From the NCBI GenBank assembly GCA_019096195.1, contig JAGTXK010000055.1:1054001-1118000 (forward strand): a stretch of 64,000 nt of DNA, written 5' to 3'. The position numbers and the translations under genes were made by a program. This document shows, piece by piece, positions 38,549 to 53,236 of this stretch; the stretch's first letter is position 1; the number at the start of each line of letters is the position of its first letter. This stretch comes from Boletus sp. NGJ. Its lineage: Eukaryota > Basidiomycota > Agaricomycetes > Boletales > Boletaceae. Under the pieces are notes generated by a model. The model searched no databases. It saw nothing but the letters and a program-made list of their open reading frames with translations, and had not been told where the DNA came from.

Positions 38549-41500
38549 ATGACGAGTATTCGGGGGCCACGTCCAAGTTCGCCCCAGTACTCAACTACGA
38601 TGAACCTGCAGGGAGGTGACGGCTCAAACAGACCTTGTTTGCACTCGCAGGATTACTTCTCGCGCAGGCGAAACCTCAAGGAGCTCTTGCACTCCAAGGA
38701 CGACGATTGGGGATACATTGAAGGCAAGGTCTTCATGATATGGCCGCCGCGAAACAGGTTACACCGCATCAATCTCGAGGTTGTGGAAGAGGCTGCTCTC
38801 TACCGCTTCGAACTGGAGGTTCCTCACAAAGATGGTTTTACATTCCGACCACATGAACGCGTCCGTCTTGCTCTCAAAGGGGTGAGGGTTGATCGGCGCA
38901 AGGAATCCAGCGCCCCGCATTACTTTCCGATCGTCCTCCGGTTTCCCCATGGTGTCGTCTTAAAGTACCTGAGTGGGGCCAATGCAGGTAAAGTCATTGA
39001 CACATTGGTGGGTAAGTGCATCCACAACGAGACTGGCAACTGTAAACTAATGTCTGTTTTGGAGTCTACAGGAAACACAGACGAATGGTACAACCCCGGC
39101 ATGATTCACACTGTCTCAGACACAGTCACAATTGACGCGTCTGAGATCCGTCATGGTCCCGTCCCGACAATAACTTGCCCACCCATGCCCACCCCTCCGC
39201 AGAGAGACGTCACCAGTCGTCACGGTGATGGCGTTGTGGTAGATCGCCCTTCTCCACCGTCGATTGCAGTCGCAGACGGCACAGCTACTGCTCAGTCGAC
39301 GCGACCGGCTCAGCAGCCTAGCACCGAAAGGCATGGTCGCTCCTCGAAAGCAAGAGCACGAAAGAAACGAAGATTGCACAAGGAGAAGGAGTCGACATTC
39401 CCTAACCAACTAGCAAATGACACAGACGGACCACCCCCAGCTGATGCCGCTACGCCTTGCCACGGACAACCCCAAGCTTCGGGTGACAGTTCTTCGACCA
39501 CCACATCTGACAGCCATCCAAAGGCCCATCAGGTTAGTGGGCACACCAACGGAGAAGCCTTTATTCTGGAGGGCAGCGTGGTCGACCTTTCGCGGGAAAA
39601 CAATCATAGCAATACGATGACTGCTCCTGGAGAAGCCGGTATCCCTGCCCTCCGACTGAAGGCAGGTATTCTCACACAAAGGGTTCGTCACTTGATAGTC
39701 ATGTGGCTGGGAGTTAATTTCGCCTATATATGCTAGGGCGACACTTTCACTGCCCTCAGTGACCTTCAAAATGGTTCCATGATCAATGTCATCGGAATCG
39801 TGGCTTCCGTGACCCCGGAGAAGAAGACGACGACAAATGGTTGGTCAATCATACATGCTGTGTAACTGGCGAGGATCATACCATTTCTACTAGAATGGAG
39901 CCGCTCGTTTACCCTCATCGATCCGTCCACAGTCGATTCGCCACGACAGCATATCACAGTAAATTGTTTTCAAAAGAAATACCTAGAGTGGCTGCCACAA
40001 GTGCGGAAGTATGACATTGTTATTCTGCGTAAGCTCAAGGTTCGGCAACGACACCGTTATCTAAGCAGATTGTACTAATTTACAATGACCTTACACGCCA
40101 TAGGTTGTCGAGTTCAATGGCGCCCTGAAAACTACAGGCTACGGTGACAAGTTGCGTTGGGCTGTTTACGATCCACTCGGACATTCTATAAAACCTCCTA
40201 GCAAAGGGAATGCTCCGGAGAATGAACTACTTGACCATGGGATGAGTTATGAATTCTCTCCATTCTGGGAACCATTCCAAGACAGCATTGAACTTCAATA
40301 TTGTCGGCAAATTGGAGAGTGGTGGAAGGCTAGGCATGAACTTGAAGGGCAGAATGTATCCACAGTGGAGTACTCAAGACCTCCGCCCAAGCAACATCTG
40401 CTGATTTCTGAATCATCACCCGATCACCCTCCTAGGGGTTTTTTCAATTGCACCGTCGAGGTGAGCAAACAATACACTGGTCGAGCCCATTCTCAATATT
40501 TTGTTGGAAGGTACTACAAAAATTCAACAACCACGGCGGTGCGACCACTGTTTACGTCACAGACTACACGACCAGCGCTTTGATTCGTTCCGTACAAGCT
40601 CCTTGGTGTCCACCTGAGCTGTCCGACTGCGTGTTGCAGTGCGATATGTGGGACGACGCAAGGAACATCGCTAAGATGATGAATCCTGGCGAGTTTTGGT
40701 ACTTGCACAATGTTCGGGCGAAGTGGAATCCTAGCCATTATATGGAAGGCACAATGCAGCTCGCGGAAAAGGTTACCCAACTGGACGAGACGAAAGTCGA
40801 AACGCAGCCACATCTCAAAGCTCTTCTAGCGTCGGTATCTCACGTCATGATGTTAGAACAAACTGATCCCTTCTTCAGGAGAAAAAAAGAGTTTGAATTG
40901 AATAAGTCCAGCCTTACATCGGGATCGGGATCATTGCATATTTTCCCGGATATGCTTCTTCAAGATGTGGAAGGGAGCACGACCTTCTTCACTTGCATTG
41001 TCGAGGTATTCCATTTCCTCAACAACTATTTACATGCCCACCGTATTCCCGGTAGCTACTCCACTTCGATCTTAACTCGCGGGACGGGCATTTTATATAT
41101 GTCACCGACTACACATACAACCCCGACCTGCCAACTACTGTCTCGACGGCTGATTGGGCGTACAATCTTGAACATCGCGTGGTGAAGATAAAGTTGGACG
41201 ACACTCAAGCTAAGACTTCGTTGGACCTCAGGCCTGGTTCCATGTACATCATTCACAACCTGCGTATCAAACGTTTGAATGTATCTGGTGGTATGCATGG
41301 GTGCTTGGGTGGGGAGGATACACTTATCGTCTCCCTACGTGACTCGTCAAGCCACCGTGCCCAAGCGTTGCAGAGGTCTGTACATTTTTAATTATTCATC
41401 TAGATCTGCTCATTATCCATGTAGAAACAAGGAAAAATGGCAAAGAGAAAATATGTTGAATGTTCTGACCACGTTGCCAAATGAGTCGCATGGAGAGACT

Positions 41501-42141
41501 CATGGACTGCTCGGACAATCGTCAACTATTTTAGACAACACCACTTTCCAAGAAGTACTCGCAAGGCCTGCTCCAAGCACGTTTAGAGTTCTAGCTCGTG
41601 CCATGGACTTCTTTCCCTTCTCTCTGGAGGATGCGTCTGTCTTACGATGCACCAAATGTGAATCAAGGTGAGCGTTCAGGGTTCTCGGGTACCTATAGCC
41701 GCTCATCCCATTCTTAGCCCCCCGCCTTCCTTCAAAGGGTGCCCACGTTGTGATGACATGATGGAAACACATTCCAAGTGGTTTTACCGCCTGTATATTC
41801 TACTTCAAGACGAGGAAGGCAGTGAACTCATTGTGTCTCTATCAGGGAAAGAGGTGTGTTCTTTATTGCGAGTGTAAAATTAATGTCACATTGTGTCGTT
41901 TGCGCATCAGTGCACGTTGTTGCAAGATGTCAATCCAACCGACTTTCGTTGTGACCAGGTGGCATTCCGCAGGCTTCTGGCGAAACTCAATCCCATTCTG
42001 GGTAATTTGAGAGACGTCCATGTGGCTTGGTCGAGAGACGAGCATAAAGTCATCCAGTCGCCACTGATGATGTTCACCCTTGAAAGTTGGGATGTTGGCG
42101 ACGCGAGAGGATACGGCCTCCTTGATTGCATCCCCAAGTAA
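38549..42141 (+). CDS. pot1: Telomere end-protection protein Pot1
   Basis: Single-strand telomere-binding shelterin component. The N-terminal exon (38549 to about 39.1 kb) encodes an OB-like region: WGYIEGKVFMIWPPRNR, YRFELEVPHKDG, HERVRLALKGVRVDRR and GVVLKYLSG. A Ser/Pro/basic linker of about 200 residues follows, with RKKRRLHKEKE. Then the canonical telomere-binding OB fold: FTALSDLQNGSMINVIGIVA, WSSRFTLIDPS, VVEFNGALKTTGYGDKLRW. Further OB segments include GATTVYVTDYTTSALIRSVQ and GHFIYVTDYTYNPDLPTT-type repeats at about 41.1 kb. The C terminus has the PPSFKGCPRC zinc-ligand-like cysteines and ends GYGLLDCIPK at 42141. A second Met at 38600 is an alternative start. Confidence 0.88.
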
Positions 42142-42574
42142 GGCGCCAGTGGACGTCACACCGGACTATGATTTGTCCACAGTGGTACCGCAGATTCGTA
42201 TGAAGATGTAATATTGCGTAGCACGACCTATTCTGCAAAGTAATTGAGAGGGTAAATCAGATTGGCCGACACAGTAATGTGAATGGACAACTGCGTACAC
42301 GCGACAGGAGAAACGCGCGCTAAGCATCGGCATGCCCATTGGTAGATCCAAGTAGAATTCATAGTAAAGGGACCGCTTCGTAACCAAAAAAAAGAGGTTG
42401 CGGGATGTTGTGCGCCACCAACCTGCAGCTAGGAATCTCAGTCTGCCCAAACGCGTTGCATAAAGCTCACGTGACTGAAAACACAGCGTAACAGTGTGAC
42501 TATTCTGTGACGGCGCGTGGTGTCACTCACGGGATTCAGACGCGACGAGCATACAAACTATATCACTACTAACT
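42142..42574. other. Intergenic: mcm7 upstream region
   Basis: About 430 bp between pot1 and mcm7, both plus strand. It contains MCB-like sites (listed separately) and a CACGTG at 42468-42473. The 94-codon minus-strand frame at 42166-42450 has no recognisable features. Confidence 0.55.
42451..42456. promoter_or_regulatory. MCB element (ACGCGT) upstream of mcm7
   Basis: Perfect MluI cell-cycle box about 120 bp upstream of the mcm7 ATG, with a further ACGCG at 42540-42544 and a GGCGCG near 42512. In yeasts MBF binds ACGCGT at G1/S genes, including replication genes. Occupancy here is inferred. Confidence 0.5.
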
Positions 42575-45345
<2,771 letters not shown>

Positions 45346-45461
45346 GAAATATCATGTTCTTTTCCTGCTTCTATGTTGTGCTTTTGATTGTACCGCCAAT
45401 CTGTAGCCATTCCCTCCAGTTGATATATGTAGAAATACGTCCATAGATATAAGATATTGCA

Positions 45462-48220
45462 CTATCCTGAGTGTTCTTGTGAGGCATGTTCCCAACTAGA
45501 CCCACTTCCACTCCCGGGGCTTGCTGGTCCCCCCTCGCGCGGTTGAGGATCATCTTGATACCTCGGCGTTGGCTCCGCAGAGGCAGGGTCATCGTCATTC
45601 AGAAACTCAGAATGAAAACCCAGCCCCGCCTCGTGATGGTCGTCGAACGATCGGCCAGGGTGGAGCATAGTCTGTTCGTCTGCATCTTCGTCGTCATCAG
45701 ATACTTCGCCAAATGCATCATACAACTCCTTTGCTCTTGGTCTCGGGCGTGCGCCGCCTCCAGAAATAGAACTCATCGCAAGGTCGCCATCCACAAGAGA
45801 CGAATACGCGGCGTGGCGTCTTGCGCGTCTCCTCCAGAAGAAGATGCCAGCGCCGACAGCGAAGAGGATCACAGCACTAATAGCGACGAAGAACCACTTG
45901 GAGTTGGAGACGAGGTTAGACATGTCGGAGAACCAGCCTTCGTCAGGAGTGGGGGTCATACTGGACATCGGAGGTGATCCTGGGAAGGCGGGTCGGTCAG
46001 CCTCGCCTTCTGCCGTGTCATGATCGCTCGGAAGGCCCGATGTGGGTTTGGGATGTGATTTAGCAGAAGAAGGGGTAGGGACTTCAACTGACTCTGACTC
46101 TTCGGAAGATGGGAGGATTGCATCATTAGTAGGGAGGACGTATGTCTTGGCTTGGGCAGGATCGATAGTGGAACCCCAGAACATAAGTCGCCAACCATGG
46201 AACGTTCCATTGTGGTTTGTGTTTGACTGATCAGATACCCTGATGGTCCAGTCGCCGACCGGATTCTCACCCCTGTTTTGGAGTGAACGAATGAGTTTCG
46301 AAGAAAAAAGTTAACCTACCAGTGCTTGAGAGTCATGAACTGCCAGCCTTTGAATCCAACAGTCGCAAAATCTTGCCTGCGCACTGCAGCCAAGATACTC
46401 TTTATGCCGTTTGGGCTGATGAGTTCTACTTCCACATCACCTCGCTTAGAATGGGAAATCCAGACAGTAATGGTTAGTTGTTCGAGCCCTTCGAGATTAT
46501 GCTCGAGCAGCGTATCGTTTGTGACAGTGAACGTGCTATTAACCCCTCCCGGCGGAATGGGCACACCTCCGGTCATGGTGCCTTCTGGGTCTGATAAGGA
46601 ACCGTTATTGAGCTGGACCGCGGATGGGTGGAACCAAGCTTGAGGCTTGACAAGCGCCCAATTCTGTGCAGCTGTGACAAACGCGTACGCGTTGAGCTGA
46701 CCATACCCGTACTTGTAGCTGAATGGCCTGCCCGAGGCTGTTTTTTCCCAGTCCGGGTCCTCGGGATTGATCATTTGGGCCGATTGGACGCAAAGATGTT
46801 GCATGTCTCGCCAAGTAAGGTCGGGTCTTGTGAGGTGGTGTCAGACAGGTAAGAGAACGTGAGGAGAGACTGACCGAACTTGGAGGGCTAGGGCAAAGAC
46901 ACCTGCAGCATTTGGCGCAGCAGCAGAAGTGCCACCATGGTTAGCGGAACAGGCATTTTCACCCACGTCGGTAGTAACCTGGGGGAGGATGAGAGAAGGT
47001 GAAAGGAGAGGAAAGGATGTACGGACGATGTTTTTTCCGCTGCCTGAGCTGTAGGCAACCACCAAATTGGCTGCACAAGGTTCTGAGTAGTAAGGGTGGA
47101 GGCCCTTGTAGTCTACGGCAGAAACCGTGACGGAGTAGATACTGTTGGTATAACCGTCGAAATTGCACTGGTCGCCAGACATAGCGCCATTGCCACTGGC
47201 GAATACGAATATGGAGCCTTTGCCGTGTCTGCCATTCTGTACACCGTTGAGGAAGGCCTTGTGAATGATGTAGCTTGGACCTTCCATGGACTGCCCGTCA
47301 TCTGGGGGACCCCAGCTGCAGGAGTAAATGTCGACATCATGGAAACCGTAGTTGAGTGCCGCGGCTTCATCAACATCCGTGATTGGACCGGAGAGGATGC
47401 GCACGCCTGCCAACTTTGCATCATAGGCGAGGCCGATGCCGCAGACGTCATTCTTCGCAGCTGCGATCTGCCCAGCGCAGCGGGTGCCGTGGCGGTCGTC
47501 TGCAAGGATCGGTTTTGGGAGGGGGGTGTGATCGTTAAAGTCGTAGGAATGCTCGGCGTCCTAGGCGGAATGAAAAGTGATTCAGGCGTCAAGGGCAGGA
47601 AGACATACAAAGTTGTCGGCAAGGTCCCTGCTTTCGTAGTCGATGCCGTCGTCGACGAGGGATGCGATGACGCCCCGACCGGTGATGCCGATTTCCCAGA
47701 GACCGGTGACGTTCATCATGTGTTCGGGGAACTCTTCATTGACAATGTGCCATTGCTGTGTGAAGAGAGGATCTGTGACGCCAAGACGGGCACCAATGGT
47801 GGCAGCAGAATCTTCCGGAGAAATGGGGGGCGGGGCACGTTTTGCGCGCTGTCGTGGGAGCTGGTGCTCGAGCAGGTTGATAGCAGCGAGGAAGCTGCGG
47901 GTACGGTCATCGCGGGGATGGATGGCTGCGTGGGCGCGGAAGGCGTCGTAGCGGGAGAGGACGGGGTGGCGATGTGGCAGTGAGTGTTTTGGTGCGCTAA
48001 GGAGCCATGCATTGGGGAGCTCGCCGACTTGCCCGACCAGCTCTAAGCCAAGGCCGAGTTCGGCGACACACTCGTCGACAGAGAAGGCGGAGGGGGCGGG
48101 GTGGTGATCAAGAAGGAAGTAGTCGAACGTCGCATGGTCACGCTTGGCGGGGACGGTGAGGGCGGGGACGAGCGGGGCGACGAGGACGAGGGCGACGACG
48201 AGTGGGTGTCGGCGTGCCAT
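45462..48220 (-). CDS. kex2: Kex2-type proprotein convertase (kexin)
   Basis: Late-Golgi serine protease cleaving after dibasic sites. The start MARRHPLVVALVLVAPLVPA (signal peptide) is at 48220. The prodomain ends at the likely autocleavage site LPRQRAKR. The S8 catalytic domain has VDDGID (Asp), DRHGTRCAG (His), ASGNGA (oxyanion Asn) and ANHGGTSAAAPNAAGVFALA (Ser). The P domain follows (LTITVWISHSKRGDVEVELI, FKGWQFMTLKHWGENP). A Ser/Pro-rich stalk leads to the transmembrane segment (WFFVAISAVILFAVGAGIFF) and an acidic cytosolic tail with YDAF and other sorting-like motifs, ending HASQEHSG. Triad and layout are complete. It is divergent from the DNA methyltransferase, with 79 bp between start codons. 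Confidence 0.95.
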
Positions 48221-48299
48221 TGGTCAGTTGCAAAGGTGGGGATCACGTGCATCTCAAGCTGAAGGGTTGTTGCTTCTTTCGGAATACGCGTTTTGAACA

Positions 48300-51200
48300 A
48301 TGCCCATGGCGAGGAAACGCACGCGTCAGTCGCTGTCCCCCCTACCAGACAGCGACGACGACCGTACACCGCCCCCGCCCCCTCGTTGGACATCTCCCGA
48401 ACAGCCCGTCCTCCACGTCCCAGCTGAGCACGAGTTCCCAGAGGGGCCTGACCTCCAGATCATCAACGAGACAGACCCCCTCGACAACGACCGCGACGAC
48501 GACGTCCCCGTCCGTGTCCTCACCGACTTTTCCATATACGACCATACAACTCTCCAGCTCGTCCCCGTCGCTCGCCTCCTCGAGCTCTCTCTCAACCCGA
48601 GTCTGTCCTTCTCTGCCTCCGGCTGTGTTACGGCTTGGGTAGACAACGACGAGGAAGATGACGACGACGACGATCAAGAGGACGCAGACGAAGTAGACGA
48701 CGACGACGACTCGATTGCCGAGGACCGCATACAACGCGTAAAGCTAGCCCCCATCAAGAGGTTTTCCTTCCACGACCTCAAAAAGTGCCACCGCCGTCTT
48801 GACAGGTGCCCTCTCTCCCTCTCCCCATTCGTATTCTCTCTCATCCTCCACAGCAACATCTACATCCTCACCCAGTATGCTTGGTACATCCTCGACATCC
48901 CCTCGCCACTTTACAATCCTTTCTATACCAGCTTTTGGCTCAAGCACCGCGTCCTCCACCTCGTCGTCTCCTCCGCCCTCTCTAGTCCCAGGCTTAGCTA
49001 CGAGGACTTTATTCGCTCTCTTGATGTCTCCCCTACCTCCGATGACGACGTCGCCGTCTCCCTCAAAATCCTTGGCAGGAGCATCACAGAAGACGATGTC
49101 CAGTCAGACGATGTCGTATGTCTTTTCCACTTCCTGCTTGCTTTCCTCACCTCTCTTCCTCAGAAATCATATTTACTGGCTGTTCTCGACGACCTCCAGG
49201 CTAACGAGCCCATCAGCATCCGTCGTACCCCTTTATTCCGCACCCTCCTCGGTCATCAGCTCTCATACGAGTTTGAATCCGAGCCCAAGTCATCCAAGTC
49301 ATCCCGCCCCCGCCTCCAGTCTCGCATCTCCTCGGGTAATCCGGAACTTCAAGTCCTTGAACACCGCAACCCAACTGTCGTCACTACTGTCGTTGCTCGC
49401 GTCACAAAGTTGCTTTTCGAACAAAACATAAAGCTCGCGAACATCCCTGTCCAGGATGATACCGATATGGATGAGTTGCAGCCCACCCACACCTCTCTCG
49501 TCCACATCGCGAACCCCAGCTCTGTCAATTGGGGCCTTCCCACAGATCATCCGGGCTACTACCAATCCGTTTGCGTCGACGGTGTTGTCTATTCTGTGCG
49601 TTTGTCAGTCACTCTACTTCCCCTTTTCTTTATCGCGCCTTTAGATCGGCGATACCGTTATGGTCGAACCTGGCATAGACGAGAACAAAGCTCGCGCAAA
49701 GAGCTACACCCATGAGCCTGCTCAGTCACCCAATTCACTTGCCAATTCTCGCTGGTAAGTCAGCCACTCGTACTTGGTCCATTTCGTCAGCTCAACACAC
49801 CCCAGGTTCTGCCGTATATGCTATCTTTTCGTGGACGAGCAAGGCCGCAAAATGTTCCACGGCCAGTGGCTCACTCACAGCTCAAAGACCCTTCTTCAGG
49901 AGCTCGGTCATTCTCAGTCTCTCTATCTCATGCTAACAGACTGCGAAGATATTCACATTGACGCGTTATCACAGAAATGCAACGTCCGTGAGCTTGACCC
50001 AGATGCCCCCGAGCCAGTTGATGGCAATGCATCAGAAGAGAACGACTTCTTCACCGGGTTTGATATTTTTATACCTTCGTCTACTCAGCCTCTGACGTCG
50101 ACACTGCTGTCACCAGCTTGTTGTACAACAGTGCAGACGCTTCCTTCGTCTCACTTTGCAAGGAAGAAACAATGCGAGCCTTTGCTCACTGTGACACCCA
50201 TCAACAGTGTCTCTCCTGTGGTTTTCAAGCAATGAAATCGAGCATCGCTCATCCTCGTCCTATCCCCGGTGGTGGATTTGCGCAATACGATTTTTCGTAC
50301 CACCTCCACGATTTCGTCTACATCAAGCGTAAACAAACACACTCCGTTTACAAGATCGGTCAGATTATAAAGCTAAAGGCAATGAAGGTTCCGATCGAAG
50401 TGACAGTCCAACGATTTGAGAGGTATGACGACGTGGTAAGAAGAGTGAGGTTGGAAGACAAGTGCCGTTTATTACCGTCTGATGACGTGGGTTCCCCTCC
50501 GTAGACAGCGGTTATACTTGCTGATCATCCATGCAGCGTAGGCTTTTCAAAACCGACGTTGTGGAGATTGTGCACGATGAAGATCTGCAGGGTCAATGTT
50601 ACGTTGTCCATGAACGTGATGCAATCGACGAGTGGGTGAAACATGATGATCACTACTATGTCAATCAACAAGGCGGCTCGTTGAAACCCAAGTCCCTTGA
50701 CGATCTCCAAGATTGGCCGAAAAGCGAATTTAACTTCTGCAAAGGGTGTCATGCGGAGAGGGAAGAGCTTTTGGAACGACAGAGTCTACTCCTCAAAAGA
50801 CATGGTCGTCTGCGTGGGTTGGAATTGTTCAGTGGTAAGACTTTGTTTCCACGCATGTCTTACTTTGATATTGACCTTGGATTACAGGCGCTGGTGGTCT
50901 TGGAACCGGCTTTGATTTATCCAGCTTTGTAGAGACTCGATGGGCGATCGAATTTTCGCCCAGTGCAGCACGAACCTACCAGTAAGATTGAGTTTGCAAT
51001 TCGTCCCTCTAGGACTCACGAATGTCTTATGCAGACGCAATCATCCGGACACCATCGTTTACAATCAATGCACTAATCTATGCCTACAGCACGCAATTGA
51101 TACCCTAGAAAAAAAGAAACCAAAACCGCTACTTTCATTGGACGATAAGGAACCATTACCTCCCATGCCAAAGCCAGGTGACGTGGACTTTATCTACGGT

Positions 51201-52992
51201 GGTTTGTGACCCTGGTTATTTCGTGCTCGTGCATGAATAAAAAGATATTACTAGGTCCTCCATGCCAGAGCTTTTCTCTTATGAATCACAACAAGGTGGC
51301 GTGAAGCATACATCAGATGTATGTTACCTGACGACTTACTTCAACAGAAAGAATTCGACATACGGTAAGTGGCGGCTTCTCCCATCAACCATCGGCGATC
51401 CCATGTGTTGTTATATAGGAGCACTCTTGTGTGCAACATGCTAGCTTTCGTCGAGTTTTACCGGCCGATGTATATGCTCCTCGAAAATGTTTTCGGAATT
51501 TTGTGTCACAGCCAAAAGACCACTTCCAGGAAGGATGGTATACAATTTGCAGTTGTAAAATTTATCCAGCGTGCTTTGGCCTCCATCGGGTACGTTGGCC
51601 TTTCATCTTCGGTCCACCGAGATTCTGTTTGACGACTCACACAGATACCAATCCAAATTTGCCGTCCTCCAGGCTGCTCAGTATGGTGCACCTCAGGGCC
51701 GCAAGCGAGTCATTTTTTGGGGAGCACGTCGTGACGTATTGATGCCTGAATGGCCGATTCCAACACACTGCTCCCCAATAAAATTGATTCGTGCTGGACT
51801 GCCAACCGGCACCGTTTTACACCCCACCATACGGAACAAGTGTGAGGGTGGTTTAGATGACGATCGGTCCGCGCCGCTGCATTTTGTCACTATCAACGAA
51901 GCAATCGGAGATCTGGCATGTTTTCATTGAGGAATGTGGTCTGCAGGTCGTTCTCACATTGACGGTGTTGTCACTAGCCTCCTTTTGACTGGTCTGTACT
52001 TTCGCACACATGGATCGTCCGTCCGTGACTGAGAGCTTTGGTATCCAGGATTAATCCCCATGTCACCATGAAGCCTACAGCGGAAGACAAGAGGGAAGCC
52101 CGAGAGCGCAAGGATGTCCTTAAGATCCCAGCCTTTTGCCCCCTCGAAGTTTCCAAGCCTCCCTATGTTGGCTTCTCACAACCACGCAAATATAGCTCCG
52201 AACCACTGACACGATATCAGAAGTGGATGCGCCAACGCCGAGACGGAAACATCAATCAAGTCCTGAAATATCATTACACAAGGCGATGGCGTCCCAACGT
52301 AGCAGAACGGTAAATACTCGACATTCACAGGCTGCATTGATCGTTGTTCAATTTTGTAGCGTTTGTGCCGTACCGCTTGTCCCTGGAGCAAACCAATTCA
52401 GTAAGTCGATGGCTATACCCTTAGGAGCTGTTCACTCCAATGCCTTGAAGGTCTGCCGGTAAAGCTGCGGATGGAACTCGCAAAACGGAAGCAATCAGAG
52501 ACGAAGTACGCATGTATGTGTTGAACGTTTCGGTCGCTGCTTCTGCTCCATTTCCTCGTAGCTCTTTATAAGCGGCTAGATGCTGACCATGTGTTCGCAA
52601 CTGCGTTGACTACTGTCGCACCAAACAGCAAGGGTGGTACGGTCCTCCACCCGTCCGTGAGTGCTTTGTCTGTTGGAAAAGGAAGATAGGTGACACAAGA
52701 GTTCTTAGCAAAAACGAATCCTCAGCGTTCGCGAATGCGCTCGAGCCCAGGGATTCCCCGACCAGTACGAATTCTTGTCCGCTAACGATGCCCCTACAAA
52801 AATTGTAGCAGACGTACGTGTCCGTTTTTGTGCATCAATGTCGCTTTGCTTAAGATCCACGCCGTCTAGCAACTTCGCCAGATCGGAAATGCTGTCCCTG
52901 TTCCTCTAGCTTATGCTCTGGGTAAATCCCTCGGGCAGACGCTGTTTAAAATGTGGGACGAGAAGGATAGAGAAGGGAGTCCGGAGGTGTGA
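48300..52992 (+). CDS. dnmt1: Dnmt1-class DNA (cytosine-5) methyltransferase
   Basis: The start MPMARKRTRQSLSP is at 48300 (MARKRT at 48306 is an alternative). An Asp-rich tract (48.64-48.71 kb) is followed by an RFTS-like domain (ILTQYAWYILDIPSPLYNPF), then two BAH-like regions: YSIGDTVMVEPG...RWFCRICYLFVDEQG at about 49.6-50.1 kb, and HDFVYIKRKQ...YKIGQIIKLK at about 50.3 kb. No CXXC finger is seen. The catalytic domain is complete: motif I GLELFSGAGGLGTGFD (across an intron at about 50.85 kb), IV GGPPCQSFSLMN (across an intron at about 51.23 kb), VI MLLENVFG, VIII QYGAPQGRKRVIFWG, IX and X (ARAQGFPDQYEF, QIRQIGNAVPVPLAYALG). Stop 52992. About 15 introns. All key residues are present, so it should be active. 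Confidence 0.93.
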
Positions 52993-53236
52993 GGGCAATG
53001 TGTTATCTGTCATCAATTTGCAAAGTACGTTGCAATCCCTGCAACACAGAAGACAATATTCACGTAACGAAACGTGTACCACAGTTTCCAGAATACCCGA
53101 AATTGGTAGGGTGCGTAACAAAAGGACAGTAATAAATTACTTGAGAAAAGTAGAAATGGCTACAAATGCATTGTGTGTCAAAAGGGTATTCAGAAACCGG
53201 GTATCACAATCCCATGAAATTGAAAGGCGTCCTCCC

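Noticed and set aside
47096-47983. 295-codon plus-strand open frame
   Set aside because: It lies exactly antisense to the kex2 catalytic domain, has no domain signal, and is open because of GC-rich codon bias on the other strand.
48655-48712. GAC/GAA repeat as a microsatellite outside genes
   Set aside because: It is in frame within the Dnmt1 exon and encodes an Asp/Glu tract.
48799-49431. 210-codon Ser/Thr/Pro-rich plus-strand frame
   Set aside because: Shadow frame of the Dnmt1 RFTS exon; low-complexity composition comes from the shifted codons.
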